A stretch of 64,000 nt of DNA from Achromobacter kerstersii (GCF_902859595.1 NZ_CADIJQ010000004.1:124001-188000); one strand, 5' to 3'. Shown: positions 8,192-16,678, counted from the first letter of the stretch. Numbers and translations are program-made. Notes: a model not told the origin generated them from the sequence alone.

Positions 8192-9736
8192 ATGCTTCTG
8201 GCCAAACCCCTCCTCATGACCGCCCTCTGCCTTTCGTTTTTAAGCGGGTGCAGCCTGCCACCGCTGGACAAGCGCAGCGAATCTGCCGCGCTGACGCCCG
8301 AACAATCCGCGGATACGCCGCTGGGCCGGGGCATTGCTCCCGTGGCGGCGGCGCATCCCGGCAAGTCGGGCATCCACCCGCTGCCCAACGCCTATGACGC
8401 TTTCGCCGCGCGCATGATGCTGGCGCGCGCCGCCGAGCGCAGCCTGGATGTGCAGTACTACATCTGGCACAACGACATGACCGGCACCATGCTGCTGGAA
8501 GCGCTGCACGAAGCCGCCGACCGTGGCGTGCGCGTGCGCCTGCTGCTGGATGACAACGGCACCGCCGGGCTGGACCCGGTGCTGTCCGCGCTGAACGAGC
8601 ACGCCAATATCGAGGTGCGGCTGTACAACCCCTTCGTGCTGCGCTGGCCGAAGCCGCTGGGATACGTCACGGATTTCAGCCGGCTGAACCGGCGCATGCA
8701 CAACAAGTCCTTCACCGCCGACAATCAGGCCACCATCATCGGCGGCCGCAATATCGGCGACGAGTATTTCGGGGCGACCACCAATGTGCTGTTCACCGAC
8801 CTGGACGTGCTGGCCATCGGCGCGGCCGTCAATGACGTGTCGATGGATTTCGACCGCTACTGGGCCAGCGATTCCGCCTACCCGGTGGATCTTTTGTTGA
8901 AGCCGGCGGAACCCGGTGCGCTACAGGCGTTGGAGCAGCAGGCCAGCAAGGTCGAGCGCTCGCCCGAAGCGGCCGCCTACGCTGAAGCCATGCGGCAGCT
9001 GCCCTTCATCCGGCAACTGATGCAAGGCGATCTCAGCCTGGAATGGGCGACCACCCGCATGGTCAGCGACGACCCGCGCAAAACGCTCGGCACCGCGCCG
9101 CCCGAGGCCATGCTGCCGCATCAGCTGCATGAAATCATCGGCGCGCCCAAGACCGACCTGGAACTGGTGTCGCCCTATTTTGTGCCGACGGCGACCGGCA
9201 CGGAGGCGTTCGCGAAGCTGGCGCAAAGCGGCGTCAAGGTGCAGGTGCTGACCAATGCGCTAGAGGCGACCGACGTGGCCGTGGTGCATTCCGGTTACGC
9301 CAAGCGCCGCAAGGATTTACTGGCAAGCGGCATCGAGCTGTTTGAAATGAAGCGCAAGGCGGGGGGTGTGGAGCGCAACAAAAGCATGGGTCCGTTCGGC
9401 AGCTCGGGCTCGAGCCTGCACGCCAAGACCTTCGCCGTGGACGGAGAGCGCATTTTTGTGGGGTCGTTCAACTTTGACCCGCGTTCGGCCACGCTGAATA
9501 CGGAGCTGGGATTCGTGATTGACAGCCCCACGCTGGCCGGCCACATCGCTCAGGCGTTCAAGCAGGACATCCCGAACGTGGCGTACCGCGTCTGCCTGGA
9601 CGACAAAGGCGATCTCTACTGGCTCGAACAACGCGACGGCAAGACCATTCGCCATGACACCGAACCGGGCACGACGATGTGGAAACGGTTTTCCGTCTGG
9701 TTCGTGTCGCTGCTGCCGCTGGAGCCGCTGTTGTGA
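8192..9736 (+). CDS. Phospholipase D-family lipoprotein (cardiolipin synthase-like)
   Basis: 514 residues. The start MLLAKPLLMTALCLSF leads into a lipobox LSGC, so the protein is probably a lipoprotein anchored outside the cytoplasm. Two HKD motifs are complete: H170-x-K172 with D177 (HNKSFTADN, followed by GGRNIGDEYF) and H410-x-K412 with D417 (HAKTFAVDG, followed by GSFNFDPRS). Both catalytic half-sites of a phosphatidyltransferase or phosphodiesterase are therefore present. E. coli ClsC-like proteins share this layout. The lipid substrate is inferred. It is transcribed away from the XRE-GNAT pair, and a repeat array separates it from the next gene. Confidence 0.85.
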   Translation: MLLAKPLLMTALCLSFLSGCSLPPLDKRSESAALTPEQSADTPLGRGIAPVAAAHPGKSGIHPLPNAYDAFAARMMLARAAERSLDVQYYIWHNDMTGTMLLEALHEAADRGVRVRLLLDDNGTAGLDPVLSALNEHANIEVRLYNPFVLRWPKPLGYVTDFSRLNRRMHNKSFTADNQATIIGGRNIGDEYFGATTNVLFTDLDVLAIGAAVNDVSMDFDRYWASDSAYPVDLLLKPAEPGALQALEQQASKVERSPEAAAYAEAMRQLPFIRQLMQGDLSLEWATTRMVSDDPRKTLGTAPPEAMLPHQLHEIIGAPKTDLELVSPYFVPTATGTEAFAKLAQSGVKVQVLTNALEATDVAVVHSGYAKRRKDLLASGIELFEMKRKAGGVERNKSMGPFGSSGSSLHAKTFAVDGERIFVGSFNFDPRSATLNTELGFVIDSPTLAGHIAQAFKQDIPNVAYRVCLDDKGDLYWLEQRDGKTIRHDTEPGTTMWKRFSVWFVSLLPLEPLL

Positions 9737-9800
9737 AGCCGTCGCAACAAGCGGAGTTCGGCGCGAGCAGCGCGGGCGTAGACTGAACGCTTCTGCCGCA

Positions 9801-9900
9801 ACTTGCCACGACCTGCCACAACTTGCCGCGACCTGCCGCAACTTGCAAGGACCTGCCACAACTTGCCGCGACCTGCCGCAACTAGCCGTCGCCTGGCGCA
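9801..9900. repeat. Five-copy 20-bp tandem repeat
   Basis: Five 20-bp units (consensus ACTTGCCGCGACCTGCCGCA) run end to end, with an inner 10-bp period; the last unit is degenerate. They fill most of the gap between the phospholipase D-family gene and the next oxygenase gene. Read in frame they would encode a low-complexity peptide, which argues against an upstream start for the oxygenase. Confidence 0.85.
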
Positions 9901-9943
9901 GCTAAGCGGCTCGCGAAACCTCAGCAAACCCTCAGCGCCCCCC

Positions 9944-10654
9944 ATGACCGCCCTGCCCGCCGCCCCCTTGCCTGACCTGGACTGGACCGCGATCACCCAC
10001 TCGCTGGATGCGCACGGCAATGCCATTGCGCCCGCGCTGCTGACGCCTGCGCAATGCAGCGAACTGGCCGGCGGCTATTCAGCGGCGGACCGCTACCGCA
10101 GCCGTATCGTGATGGCGCGCCACGGGTTCGGGCGCGGGGAATACAAGTATTTTTCCTATCCGCTGCCGCCCCTGCTGCAACACTTGCGCACGGCGCTGTA
10201 TCCGCGGCTGGCGCCGATTGCCAACCGCTGGAACCGGCAGATGGGCATCGCCGTGCAGTATCCCGACGATCACGCCGCGTTCCTGCAACGCTGCCACAGC
10301 GCCGGACAACGGCGCCCCACGCCCCTGATCCTGCAATACGGCCCCGGTGACTACAACTGCCTGCATCAGGATTTGTATGGCGAACACGTGTTTCCGTTGC
10401 AAGTCGCCATTCTGCTGTCGCGCCCGGGGCAGGACTTCACGGGCGGCGAATTTGTCATGACCGAAACCAGCAGCCGCGAACAGCGCGCCGAGGTCCTGCC
10501 GCTGCAACAGGGCGACGCGCTGATCTTCACCGTGAACCAACGGCCGGTGCCGGGCACACGCGGTTGGCGCAAGACCGCCATGCGGCACGGGGTCAGCACC
10601 CTGCGCACCGGGCGGCGCCACACGCTGGGCCTGATCTTTCACGACGCTCAATAG
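9944..10654 (+). CDS. 2OG-Fe(II) oxygenase (prolyl-hydroxylase-like)
   Basis: 236 residues from ATG 9944. The iron site is complete: H141-x-D143 (CLHQDLYGEHVFPLQ) and distal H215 (MRHGVS). Arg in GRRHTLGLIF is suited to bind the 2-oxoglutarate C5 carboxylate. TGGEFVMTE between them is typical of the 2OG-Fe(II) oxygenase superfamily (PF13640-like). The N-terminal half (LDAHGNAIAPALLTPAQC) has the usual helical cap. The stop codon is 2 bp before the alkB start, so the two iron oxygenases are translated together, which suggests a role in alkylation or nucleic-acid/protein repair. A paralogue with a lost ligand lies at 17793-18431. Confidence 0.82.
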   Translation: MTALPAAPLPDLDWTAITHSLDAHGNAIAPALLTPAQCSELAGGYSAADRYRSRIVMARHGFGRGEYKYFSYPLPPLLQHLRTALYPRLAPIANRWNRQMGIAVQYPDDHAAFLQRCHSAGQRRPTPLILQYGPGDYNCLHQDLYGEHVFPLQVAILLSRPGQDFTGGEFVMTETSSREQRAEVLPLQQGDALIFTVNQRPVPGTRGWRKTAMRHGVSTLRTGRRHTLGLIFHDAQ

Positions 10655-10656
10655 CC

Positions 10657-11316
10657 TTGGCTCCAACGCTTGATCTGTTTGGCGACGACGACACCGCGCA
10701 GCACGGGCGCGAAGCGATCGGCCCGCAATCCTTCGTGCTGCGCAGCTTTGCGTTGCCCTATGCAGACGCGCTGATGCAAGGCGTGGTCGACGTGACCGCG
10801 CAATCTCCCTTCCGGCATATGGACACCCCGGGCGGCTACACGATGTCGGTCGCGCTGACCAATTGCGGACAGCTGGGCTGGACGACGGATGCGCGCGGCT
10901 ATCGTTACTCGCGCATCGATCCTATGACCGGCCACCCCTGGCCCGATCTGCCCGACGCTTTTCTGCGGTTGGCTCAGGCGGCGGCAGCCGAAGCCGGTTT
11001 TCCGGGCTTTGCGCCGGATGCCTGCCTGGTGAACCGGTACGAGCCGAGGTCGCGGCTGTCGTTGCATCAGGACAAGAACGAACGCGACTACGATGCGCCC
11101 ATCGTGTCGGTGTCGCTGGGCATGCCGGCGGTGTTTCTGTTTGGCGGCAACGAGCGGTCGGACAAGACCCGGCGCGTGCCGCTGTTTCATGGCGATGTGG
11201 TGGTCTGGGGCGGGGTGGACCGGCTGCGCTATCACGGCGTCATGCCCATGAAAGACCTGCCGCACCCCAAGCTGGGCAGCCAGCGCATCAACTTCACGCT
11301 GCGCAAAGCGGGCTGA
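10657..11316 (+). CDS. alkB: AlkB, DNA/RNA oxidative demethylase
   Basis: 219 residues, matching E. coli AlkB almost end to end (LDLFGDDD, SPFRHMDTPGGYTMSVALTN, CGQLGWTTDARGYRYS, PIVSVSLGMPAVFLFGG). Iron ligands H137, D139 (SLHQDKNE) and H193 (RYHGV) are present, as are the two C-terminal arginines of the NxNxTxR-like strand (RINFTLRKAG). It removes 1-methyladenine and 3-methylcytosine using 2-oxoglutarate and O2. The start is TTG 10657, placed by alignment with E. coli MLDLF and by the 2-bp gap to the upstream oxygenase; no ATG fits. No ada box or ada gene is visible nearby. Confidence 0.95.
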   Translation: MAPTLDLFGDDDTAQHGREAIGPQSFVLRSFALPYADALMQGVVDVTAQSPFRHMDTPGGYTMSVALTNCGQLGWTTDARGYRYSRIDPMTGHPWPDLPDAFLRLAQAAAAEAGFPGFAPDACLVNRYEPRSRLSLHQDKNERDYDAPIVSVSLGMPAVFLFGGNERSDKTRRVPLFHGDVVVWGGVDRLRYHGVMPMKDLPHPKLGSQRINFTLRKAG

Positions 11317-11407
11317 CTATCAGGGTTCCCCGCGTCTGGCAGCGTCCGCGCGGCGGCAATACTATGGCGCACCTTTGGCCCCGCGCCCGCGCGCTCACGA
11401 CATTCCC

Positions 11408-12409
11408 ATGCCTTTCCTGCGCCCCCGCCCCCGTCTGTTGCTTGCCTGTCTGCTGCTATCGGCCCCGGCCTGGGCCGCCGAGCCCCCCGCTCTGATCGAA
11501 AATTCGCTGGGCATGCGCTTCATCCATGTGCCGGCCGGCACTTTTCAGATGGGCAGCGACGAATCGGCCGAGACCCTGGCCCGCGACTACCCGCAATATC
11601 CCAAAGACCGGTTCACCCAGCTGTTTGACGAGGCGCCCGTGCACACCGTGCGGATCACCCGTCCGTTCTACCTGGAGCGCACCGAAGTCACCGTGGGACA
11701 GTTCCGCCGCTTTATCGAAGCGTCGGGATATGTGCCGGAGTCCGAGGCCGACGGCACGGGCGGCTACGGCTACAACGCCGCCTACGACCCCGACAAATCC
11801 GAACGCGGCGACGCTTTCGAAGGACGCGACCGGCGCTATTCCTGGAAGAACCCCGGCTTTGCGCAAACGGATGACCACCCTGTCGTCAACATCAGCTGGA
11901 ACGACGCCACCGCGCTGGCACGCTGGCTGACCCAGAAAGAGGGGCACGTCTACCGCCTGCCCACCGAAGCCGAATGGGAATACGCCTGCCGCGCCGGCAC
12001 CCGCACGCGGTATCAGAACGGTGATGACCCCTTGAACATGCCCGACGCCGGCAACGGCTTTGACGCCGACGCCGAACCGCTGTGGCCAAAATGGCACGCT
12101 TTTGCCTCGCCCCGCCACGACGGCTATACGTTCACGGCGCCCGTGGCCAGCTATGCGCCCAACGCCTTCGGCCTGTACGACATGCATGGCAACGCCTGGG
12201 AATGGGTGGCGGACTGGTACGGCGAAGACTACTACGCGCACTCGCCCACCGATGACCCGAAAGGTCCGGACAGCGGCAATGTGCGGGTGCGGCGCGGCGG
12301 CTCCTGGCATACCTGGGCGCTGTACACGCGCTCGTCCTACCGCAATTGGAATACCCAGGAAACCCGTTACCCGCTGGTCGGCCTGCGGCTATTGCGCGAG
12401 GCCGATTAA
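11408..12409 (+). CDS. SUMF1/formylglycine-generating-enzyme-like secreted protein
   Basis: 333 residues. A Sec signal peptide (LLLACLLLSAPAWAAE) is followed by a full FGE-sulfatase domain: MRFIHVPAGTFQMGSDE, YRLPTEAEWEYACRAGT, FGLYDMHGNAWEWVADWY and VRVRRGGSWH. True formylglycine-generating enzymes need a C-terminal cysteine pair. The corresponding end here (WALYTRSSYRNWN) has none, so sulfatase activation is unlikely. The protein more probably belongs to the non-catalytic C-type-lectin-like branch seen in periplasmic binding or iron-enzyme proteins. No sulfatase is encoded nearby. Confidence 0.8.
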   Translation: MPFLRPRPRLLLACLLLSAPAWAAEPPALIENSLGMRFIHVPAGTFQMGSDESAETLARDYPQYPKDRFTQLFDEAPVHTVRITRPFYLERTEVTVGQFRRFIEASGYVPESEADGTGGYGYNAAYDPDKSERGDAFEGRDRRYSWKNPGFAQTDDHPVVNISWNDATALARWLTQKEGHVYRLPTEAEWEYACRAGTRTRYQNGDDPLNMPDAGNGFDADAEPLWPKWHAFASPRHDGYTFTAPVASYAPNAFGLYDMHGNAWEWVADWYGEDYYAHSPTDDPKGPDSGNVRVRRGGSWHTWALYTRSSYRNWNTQETRYPLVGLRLLREAD

Positions 12410-12469
12410 GGGAAAGCCCGCCCGACGGGTTAGCATAGCCGCACGCTTAACCTCAAAGAGAGTCCTGAC

Positions 12470-12856
12470 ATGCATTCGCTGGGCCGTCTCGTCCTTCTCG
12501 TGAACGACTACGACACCGCCATTTCCTTCTATCAAGACAAGCTGGGCATGGAGGTGTTCGTTGATATGCCCGTGGGCCAGCAACGGTATGTGCACCTGCG
12601 CCTGCCGGAACAACCCGCGGTGGGCGTCTGGCTGTTGCAAGCGCTGACCCAGGCGCAACGCGACCGCGTCGGCGACCAGACCGGTGGCCAGCCGGTGGGC
12701 GTGTTCTACACCGACGACGTGGTCCGCGACCACAGCAACTTCGCCGCCCGCGGCGTGCGCTTCACCAAAGAGCCCGTCCATGACGACACCACGGTTTACG
12801 CCCACTTCATCGACCTGTACGGAAACGAATTCGTACTGGTGCAGGTGAAGAAGTAA
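12470..12856 (+). CDS. VOC family protein (glyoxalase/bleomycin-resistance fold)
   Basis: 128 residues, a single vicinal-oxygen-chelate domain: LGRLVLLVNDYDTAISFYQDKLGMEVF at the start, the metal-side strand RYVHLRLPEQ, and the terminal HFIDLYGNEFVLVQV carrying the usual Gly-Asn-x-Phe ending. It probably binds a metal as a dimer; the substrate is unknown. A leader with AAAGAGAG lies before the ATG. The AraC-type regulator that follows 18 bp later may be cotranscribed. Confidence 0.85.
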   Translation: MHSLGRLVLLVNDYDTAISFYQDKLGMEVFVDMPVGQQRYVHLRLPEQPAVGVWLLQALTQAQRDRVGDQTGGQPVGVFYTDDVVRDHSNFAARGVRFTKEPVHDDTTVYAHFIDLYGNEFVLVQVKK

Positions 12857-12874
12857 GCCCTTCGCAAGTCCGCC

Positions 12875-13684
12875 ATGGCAGCCGCCACACCGAAACAGGA
12901 CTGGATACTCCGCGCCGCGCCTTGTGGCCACGTGGAGCGCATCGAAGCCTACTTCGGCGGCCATGGTTACGACATGCACCGCCACGACACGTACGCCATC
13001 GGGCGCACGCTGTCGGGCGTGCAAAGCTTCAACTACCGGCGCGACTATCGCCATAGCCTGCCCGGCGGCACCATCGTGCTGCATCCCGACGAGCCCCACG
13101 ACGGGCAAGCCGGCACCGACGCCGGCTTTCACTACCGCATGATTTACGTTGAGCCCGCGCTGATTCAGCAGATTCTGGGCGGCCGGCCATTGCCGTTCAT
13201 CGCGGGCGGCATCTCGGACGATTTTCGGCTGCGGGCGGCAAGCGAGACGTTGCTGCAAAGCACGCGCGCGGCTATCGACCCCCTGCAAGAAGACGACGCG
13301 CTGTATGAGCTGGCGCAGGCGCTTAGCGCCGCGGCCGGACGGCCCCAGGGCCGGCGCCGCCCCGACTACCCGGCCGCCGAACGCGCCCGGCAGTTCATCC
13401 ATGACACGCTCGACCAGCCCATCACGCTGGACCAACTGGCGCACGCGGCCGGCCAGGACCGCTGGACCCTATCGCGCGATTTCCGCGCCCTGTTCGGCAC
13501 CAGCCCCTATCGCTATGTGATGCTGCGCCGCCTGGATCTGGCGCGCCGGCTGATCGCGACCGGTCTGCCGCTGGCAGCCGCTGCGGGCACCGCCGGCTTC
13601 ACCGACCAGAGCCATCTGACGCACCGTCACGTGCAAACCTACGGCATGACGCCCGACCGCTGGCGGCGCATGCTGCACGCGTAG
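12875..13684 (+). CDS. AraC-family transcriptional regulator
   Basis: 269 residues. The N-terminal cupin-like sensing domain (MHRHDTYAIGRTLSGVQSF, GGTIVLHPDEPHDG) spans about residues 30-110. The C-terminal double HTH begins at about residue 170 (ITLDQLAHAAGQDRWTLSR, then AAAAGTAGFTDQSHLTHRHV). The layout matches activators that sense small hydrophobic or sugar ligands. Likely targets are the preceding VOC gene or the following cupin gene. ATG 12875 is the only reasonable start. Confidence 0.87.
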   Translation: MAAATPKQDWILRAAPCGHVERIEAYFGGHGYDMHRHDTYAIGRTLSGVQSFNYRRDYRHSLPGGTIVLHPDEPHDGQAGTDAGFHYRMIYVEPALIQQILGGRPLPFIAGGISDDFRLRAASETLLQSTRAAIDPLQEDDALYELAQALSAAAGRPQGRRRPDYPAAERARQFIHDTLDQPITLDQLAHAAGQDRWTLSRDFRALFGTSPYRYVMLRRLDLARRLIATGLPLAAAAGTAGFTDQSHLTHRHVQTYGMTPDRWRRMLHA

Positions 13685-13783
13685 CGCAGGCGGGGTTTGC
13701 GCGAAAAACCTGCAAGAACGTACAAGACGGCGCGCCTGGCTGCGCCCTATGCTCAGGCATCTTCCACTTCAGCAGGTGCGCCC

Positions 13784-14152
13784 ATGTCCCCCATTCCCGC
13801 CATCAACATCGCCGGCAAACTGTCGCTGTTTTCTGAGCAGTGGCGCCCCAAGGTCATCGCGCAGATGAACGACTACCAGTTCAAGGTCGTCAAGGTCCAG
13901 GGGGAATTCGTCTGGCACAGCCATGCGGATACCGACGAGACGTTCATTGTCATCAGCGGCCGGTTGCGCATCGACTTGCGCGACGGCCATATCGATCTAG
14001 GCCCCGGCGAAATGACCGTCATCCCCAAAGGCGTGGAGCACAAGCCCTGCGCCGTCGAGGAAGCGCATCTGATGCTGGTCGAACCCTGTGGCGTCGTCAA
14101 TACCGGCGATCAGGGCGGCGAGCGCAGCGCCCCGAATGACGTCTGGGTCTGA
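13784..14152 (+). CDS. Small cupin-domain protein
   Basis: 122 residues. The two cupin motifs are clear: HSHADTDETFIVISGRLRI (His, His, Glu metal ligands) and LGPGEMTVIPKGVEHKP (second His). It is a single-domain mononuclear-metal cupin of the DUF/mannose-6-phosphate-isomerase-like type, with unknown substrate. The last codons (NDVWV) and the stop codon form the first unit of a 13-bp tandem repeat that continues past the gene, so the C-terminus is shaped by the repeat. Confidence 0.82.
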   Translation: MSPIPAINIAGKLSLFSEQWRPKVIAQMNDYQFKVVKVQGEFVWHSHADTDETFIVISGRLRIDLRDGHIDLGPGEMTVIPKGVEHKPCAVEEAHLMLVEPCGVVNTGDQGGERSAPNDVWV

Positions 14153-14241
14153 CGTGTGGGTCTGAAGTCTGGATCTGACGTCTGGGTTTGACGTCTGGAT
14201 CTGACGTCTGGGTTTGACGTCTGGGTTTGACGTCTGGATCT
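14138..14241. repeat. Eight-copy 13-bp tandem repeat anchored on a gene end
   Basis: Eight direct copies of GACGTCTGGRTYT (13 bp) run from inside the last codons of the cupin gene to 14241; the next copy is truncated. The first unit contains the stop codon. The array extends to within 95 bp of the following SDR start. Confidence 0.92.
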
Positions 14242-14335
14242 GACGTTGGGCGTGTCGGTGGCCGTGAGCCTAGCCCAGACGTTGACCATGGGCGTTGCCC
14301 GTTCTGCTACCGTGACAGACACGCAGGAGAAAATC

Positions 14336-15082
14336 ATGTCCAAAGTCATGCTTGTCACCGGCGGCAGCCGGGGCATCGGCGCTGCCGTCGCCAAACTTGC
14401 CGCCCGCCGCGGCTACGCCGTCGGCGTCAACTACCGCACCCACTCCGATGCCGCCGATGCGGTGGTGGCCGAGATTCAGCGCGAAGGCGGCAACGCCCTG
14501 GCCATTCAGGCCGACGTGTCGCAGGAAGATCAGGTGGTCCACATGTTCCACACGCTGGACGAGCGGCTGGGCCCGCTGGATGCACTGGTCAATAACGCCG
14601 GCATTCTTGAAACGCAGATGCGGCTGGAGCAGATGGATGCCGACCGGCTGATGCGCGTGCTGTCCACGAACGTGATCGGCGCATTCCTGTGCGCGCGCGA
14701 AGCCGTGCGCCGGATGTCGACGCGCAATGGTGGCCAAGGCGGCGCCATCGTCAACGTGTCATCCGCCGCGGCGCGTCTGGGTTCACCGAATGAATACGTG
14801 GATTACGCCGCATCGAAAGGCGCGCTGGACACGCTGACGATCGGGCTGTCCAAGGAAGTGGCGCCAGAAGGCATCCGGGTGAACGGCGTACGCCCCGGCA
14901 CGATCTACACCGACATGCATGCCAGCGGCGGCGAACCCGGCCGGGTCGATCGGCTGAAAAGCGTGATCCCGCTGCGGCGGGGCGGCTCGGTGGACGAAGT
15001 GGCGGGCGCGGTAATGTGGCTGTTCTCTGACGAAGCGGGCTACACCAGCGGTTCGTTCATCGACGTGTCCGGCGGCAGCTAA
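14336..15082 (+). CDS. SDR family oxidoreductase (glucose-1-dehydrogenase/FabG-like)
   Basis: 248 residues. ATG 14336 has AGGAG 7 bases upstream. Classical SDR features are complete: the cofactor loop TGGSRGIG at residues 8-15, NNAG at about 88, catalytic Ser in VNVSSAAA, and Y157-x-x-x-K161 (YAASK). The C-terminus ends GSFIDVSGGS, typical of FabG-like enzymes. The Arg residues following beta-2 (NYRTHSD) suggest NADPH. Substrate unknown. It stands alone between two repeat arrays. Confidence 0.9.
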   Translation: MSKVMLVTGGSRGIGAAVAKLAARRGYAVGVNYRTHSDAADAVVAEIQREGGNALAIQADVSQEDQVVHMFHTLDERLGPLDALVNNAGILETQMRLEQMDADRLMRVLSTNVIGAFLCAREAVRRMSTRNGGQGGAIVNVSSAAARLGSPNEYVDYAASKGALDTLTIGLSKEVAPEGIRVNGVRPGTIYTDMHASGGEPGRVDRLKSVIPLRRGGSVDEVAGAVMWLFSDEAGYTSGSFIDVSGGS

Positions 15083-15095
15083 GGCCGTTCAAGCG

Positions 15096-15239
15096 TTGCG
15101 CACCGGCTTGCCGTCGGGCGCGACGCAGTTCATCCATTGCTCACCGGTTTGCCGCCGGGCGCGACGCCGTTCAACCATTGCGCACCGGCTTGCTGTCGGG
15201 CGCGACGCCGGTCAACCATTGCGCACGGGTTTGTCATCC
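15096..15239. repeat. 41-bp tandem repeat covering the mgtC-family 3' end
   Basis: Three full 41-bp units (15096-15136, 15137-15177, 15178-15218) and a 21-bp partial fourth. Each begins TTGC(G/T)CAC(C/G)GG. The partial copy encodes the last codons of the minus-strand MgtC-family gene, and its stop codon at 15212-15214 lies in the third copy. The array therefore looks like outward duplication of the gene end. Confidence 0.92.
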
Positions 15240-15745
15240 GAGGCGATCACGGTTTTTTCCTGTTTGGCGGAAATGCGCGCTTCAACGCGGCGCAATACCG
15301 CCAGCACAAATAACGCCATCAAGGTGCTGACCAGCGCCGTGGCCTCGCGGCCCATGCCCGCCGCGACGCCAATGGCCGCCGTCATCCAGATGCTGGCCGA
15401 TGTGGTCAGGCCATGGATCTCGCGCTCGTTGCTGAGCTTGATGATGGCGCCCGCGCCCAAAAAGCCGATGCCGGCGATCACCCCTTGCAGCACGCGGCTG
15501 ATGTCGCCCACCTGCATGCCGCCTTGCAACGGCACCAGCACGAAGATGGCGGCGCCCAACGCCACCAGCATGTGCGTGCGCAAGCCCGCGGCCTTGCCGC
15601 TGCGTTCGCGCTCGTACCCCAGCAAGCCGCCCAATATCACCGCCATACCCAAGCGCAGCACGATGCGCGTGGCTTCGCCCACGTCAGGAATATCCGCAAA
15701 CTCGCTACGCACGGTGGACCAGATTTCCAGCCAGATTTCCGTCAT
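15212..15745 (-). CDS. MgtC/SapB family membrane protein
   Basis: 177 residues from ATG 15745, which has GAGGAAG at the usual distance. Four to five membrane segments form the MgtC/SapB core: VLRLGMAVILGGLLGYERE with the conserved Arg-Glu pair, AAGLRTHMLVALGAAIFVLV, VIAGIGFLGAGAIIK and GLTTSASIWMTAAIGVAAG. It lacks the C-terminal ACT-like domain of virulence MgtC, so it belongs to the short group. Family members affect Mg2+ limitation survival and F-ATPase activity; the role here is inferred. The last residues and stop codon lie in a tandem repeat. Confidence 0.9.
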   Translation of the reverse strand: MTEIWLEIWSTVRSEFADIPDVGEATRIVLRLGMAVILGGLLGYERERSGKAAGLRTHMLVALGAAIFVLVPLQGGMQVGDISRVLQGVIAGIGFLGAGAIIKLSNEREIHGLTTSASIWMTAAIGVAAGMGREATALVSTLMALFVLAVLRRVEARISAKQEKTVIASDDKPVRNG

Positions 15746-15894
15746 CGCCGCTTCCTCGGGGCACAAGTGAAAAGCAGCATAGCAGGCAGCCCAGGCGCAA
15801 CGCCATGACGCTTTCAGGCTGACAGGAAAGTCGCATCTGGTTTACAACCATCGAGTGCGCCGCGCGTGCGGGCGTGAATCAACAGGAGGTTTTC

Positions 15895-16677
15895 ATGGAC
15901 TTGCAGCTGGCCGGAAAACGCGTGCTCATCACGGGCGCATCCAAGGGCATTGGCTTGGCGTGCGCCATCGCCTTCGCGCGCGAAGGCGCGGACCCGATCC
16001 TGGTGGCGCGCGATGACGCTGCGCTGCATCAGGCCACGGCGTCGATTCGCGAACAGAGCGGCCGCGACACGCGCGCCGTCACGATGGACCTGGCCGTGCC
16101 CGGCGCGGCCGAAAAGCTGGCGAAGGAAACCGGCCCTATCGACATCCTGGTGAACAACGCAGGCGCGGTGCCAGGCGGCGCGCTGGATCAGGTGCAAGAC
16201 GAACGCTGGCGTGCGGGATGGGAGCTGAAGGTGCACGGCTACATCAGCCTGGCGCGGCACTACTACCCCCACATGCGGGACGCCGGGGCCGGCGTCATCG
16301 CCAACATCATCGGCATGGCGGGCGCGGCGCCGCGTGCCGACTACATCTGCGGGGCGGCGGCCAATGCGTCGCTCATCGCTTTCACCCGCGCGTTGGGCGG
16401 TGAAGCGCCGCGCCACGGCGTGCGCGTCTTTGGCGTAAACCCGTCGCGCACCCGCACTGACCGCGTGCTGACCTTGGCGCGCCAGCGCGCGCACGCCCGT
16501 TGGGGCGACGAATCGCGCTGGCAGGAAACCTTGTCAGACCTGCCGTTCAGCCGCTTGATGGAACCCGAAGAAGTGGCCGACATGATTGTGTTCGGCGCAT
16601 CGCCCCGTGCCGGCTATTTAAGCGGCACGGTGATTGATCTGGATGGTGGCGAGCAGTACGCGAACCACGCGCGCTAA
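15895..16677 (+). CDS. SDR family oxidoreductase with non-canonical active site
   Basis: 260 residues, with AGGAGG 7 bases before ATG 15895. The N-terminal TGASKGIG cofactor motif and NNAG are intact. The catalytic Tyr Y150 is followed by ICGA, so the usual YxxxK lysine is Ala154. The sequence YICG(A/S)..NASLIAFTRALGG is a subgroup signature I recall in other proteobacterial SDRs, so this is probably not random decay. The reaction is unknown. It lies alone between the MgtC-family gene (divergent) and a repeat-filled gap. Confidence 0.85.
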   Translation: MDLQLAGKRVLITGASKGIGLACAIAFAREGADPILVARDDAALHQATASIREQSGRDTRAVTMDLAVPGAAEKLAKETGPIDILVNNAGAVPGGALDQVQDERWRAGWELKVHGYISLARHYYPHMRDAGAGVIANIIGMAGAAPRADYICGAAANASLIAFTRALGGEAPRHGVRVFGVNPSRTRTDRVLTLARQRAHARWGDESRWQETLSDLPFSRLMEPEEVADMIVFGASPRAGYLSGTVIDLDGGEQYANHAR

Positions 16678-16678
16678 A

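Noticed and set aside
12389..13444. Long minus-strand open frame opposite the VOC and AraC genes
   Set aside because: Residues show no domain; the plus-strand genes have clear motifs and ribosome sites. It is a GC-skew shadow.
14138..14241. Possible CRISPR-like array
   Set aside because: Units are contiguous 13-mers without spacers and there is no cas gene.
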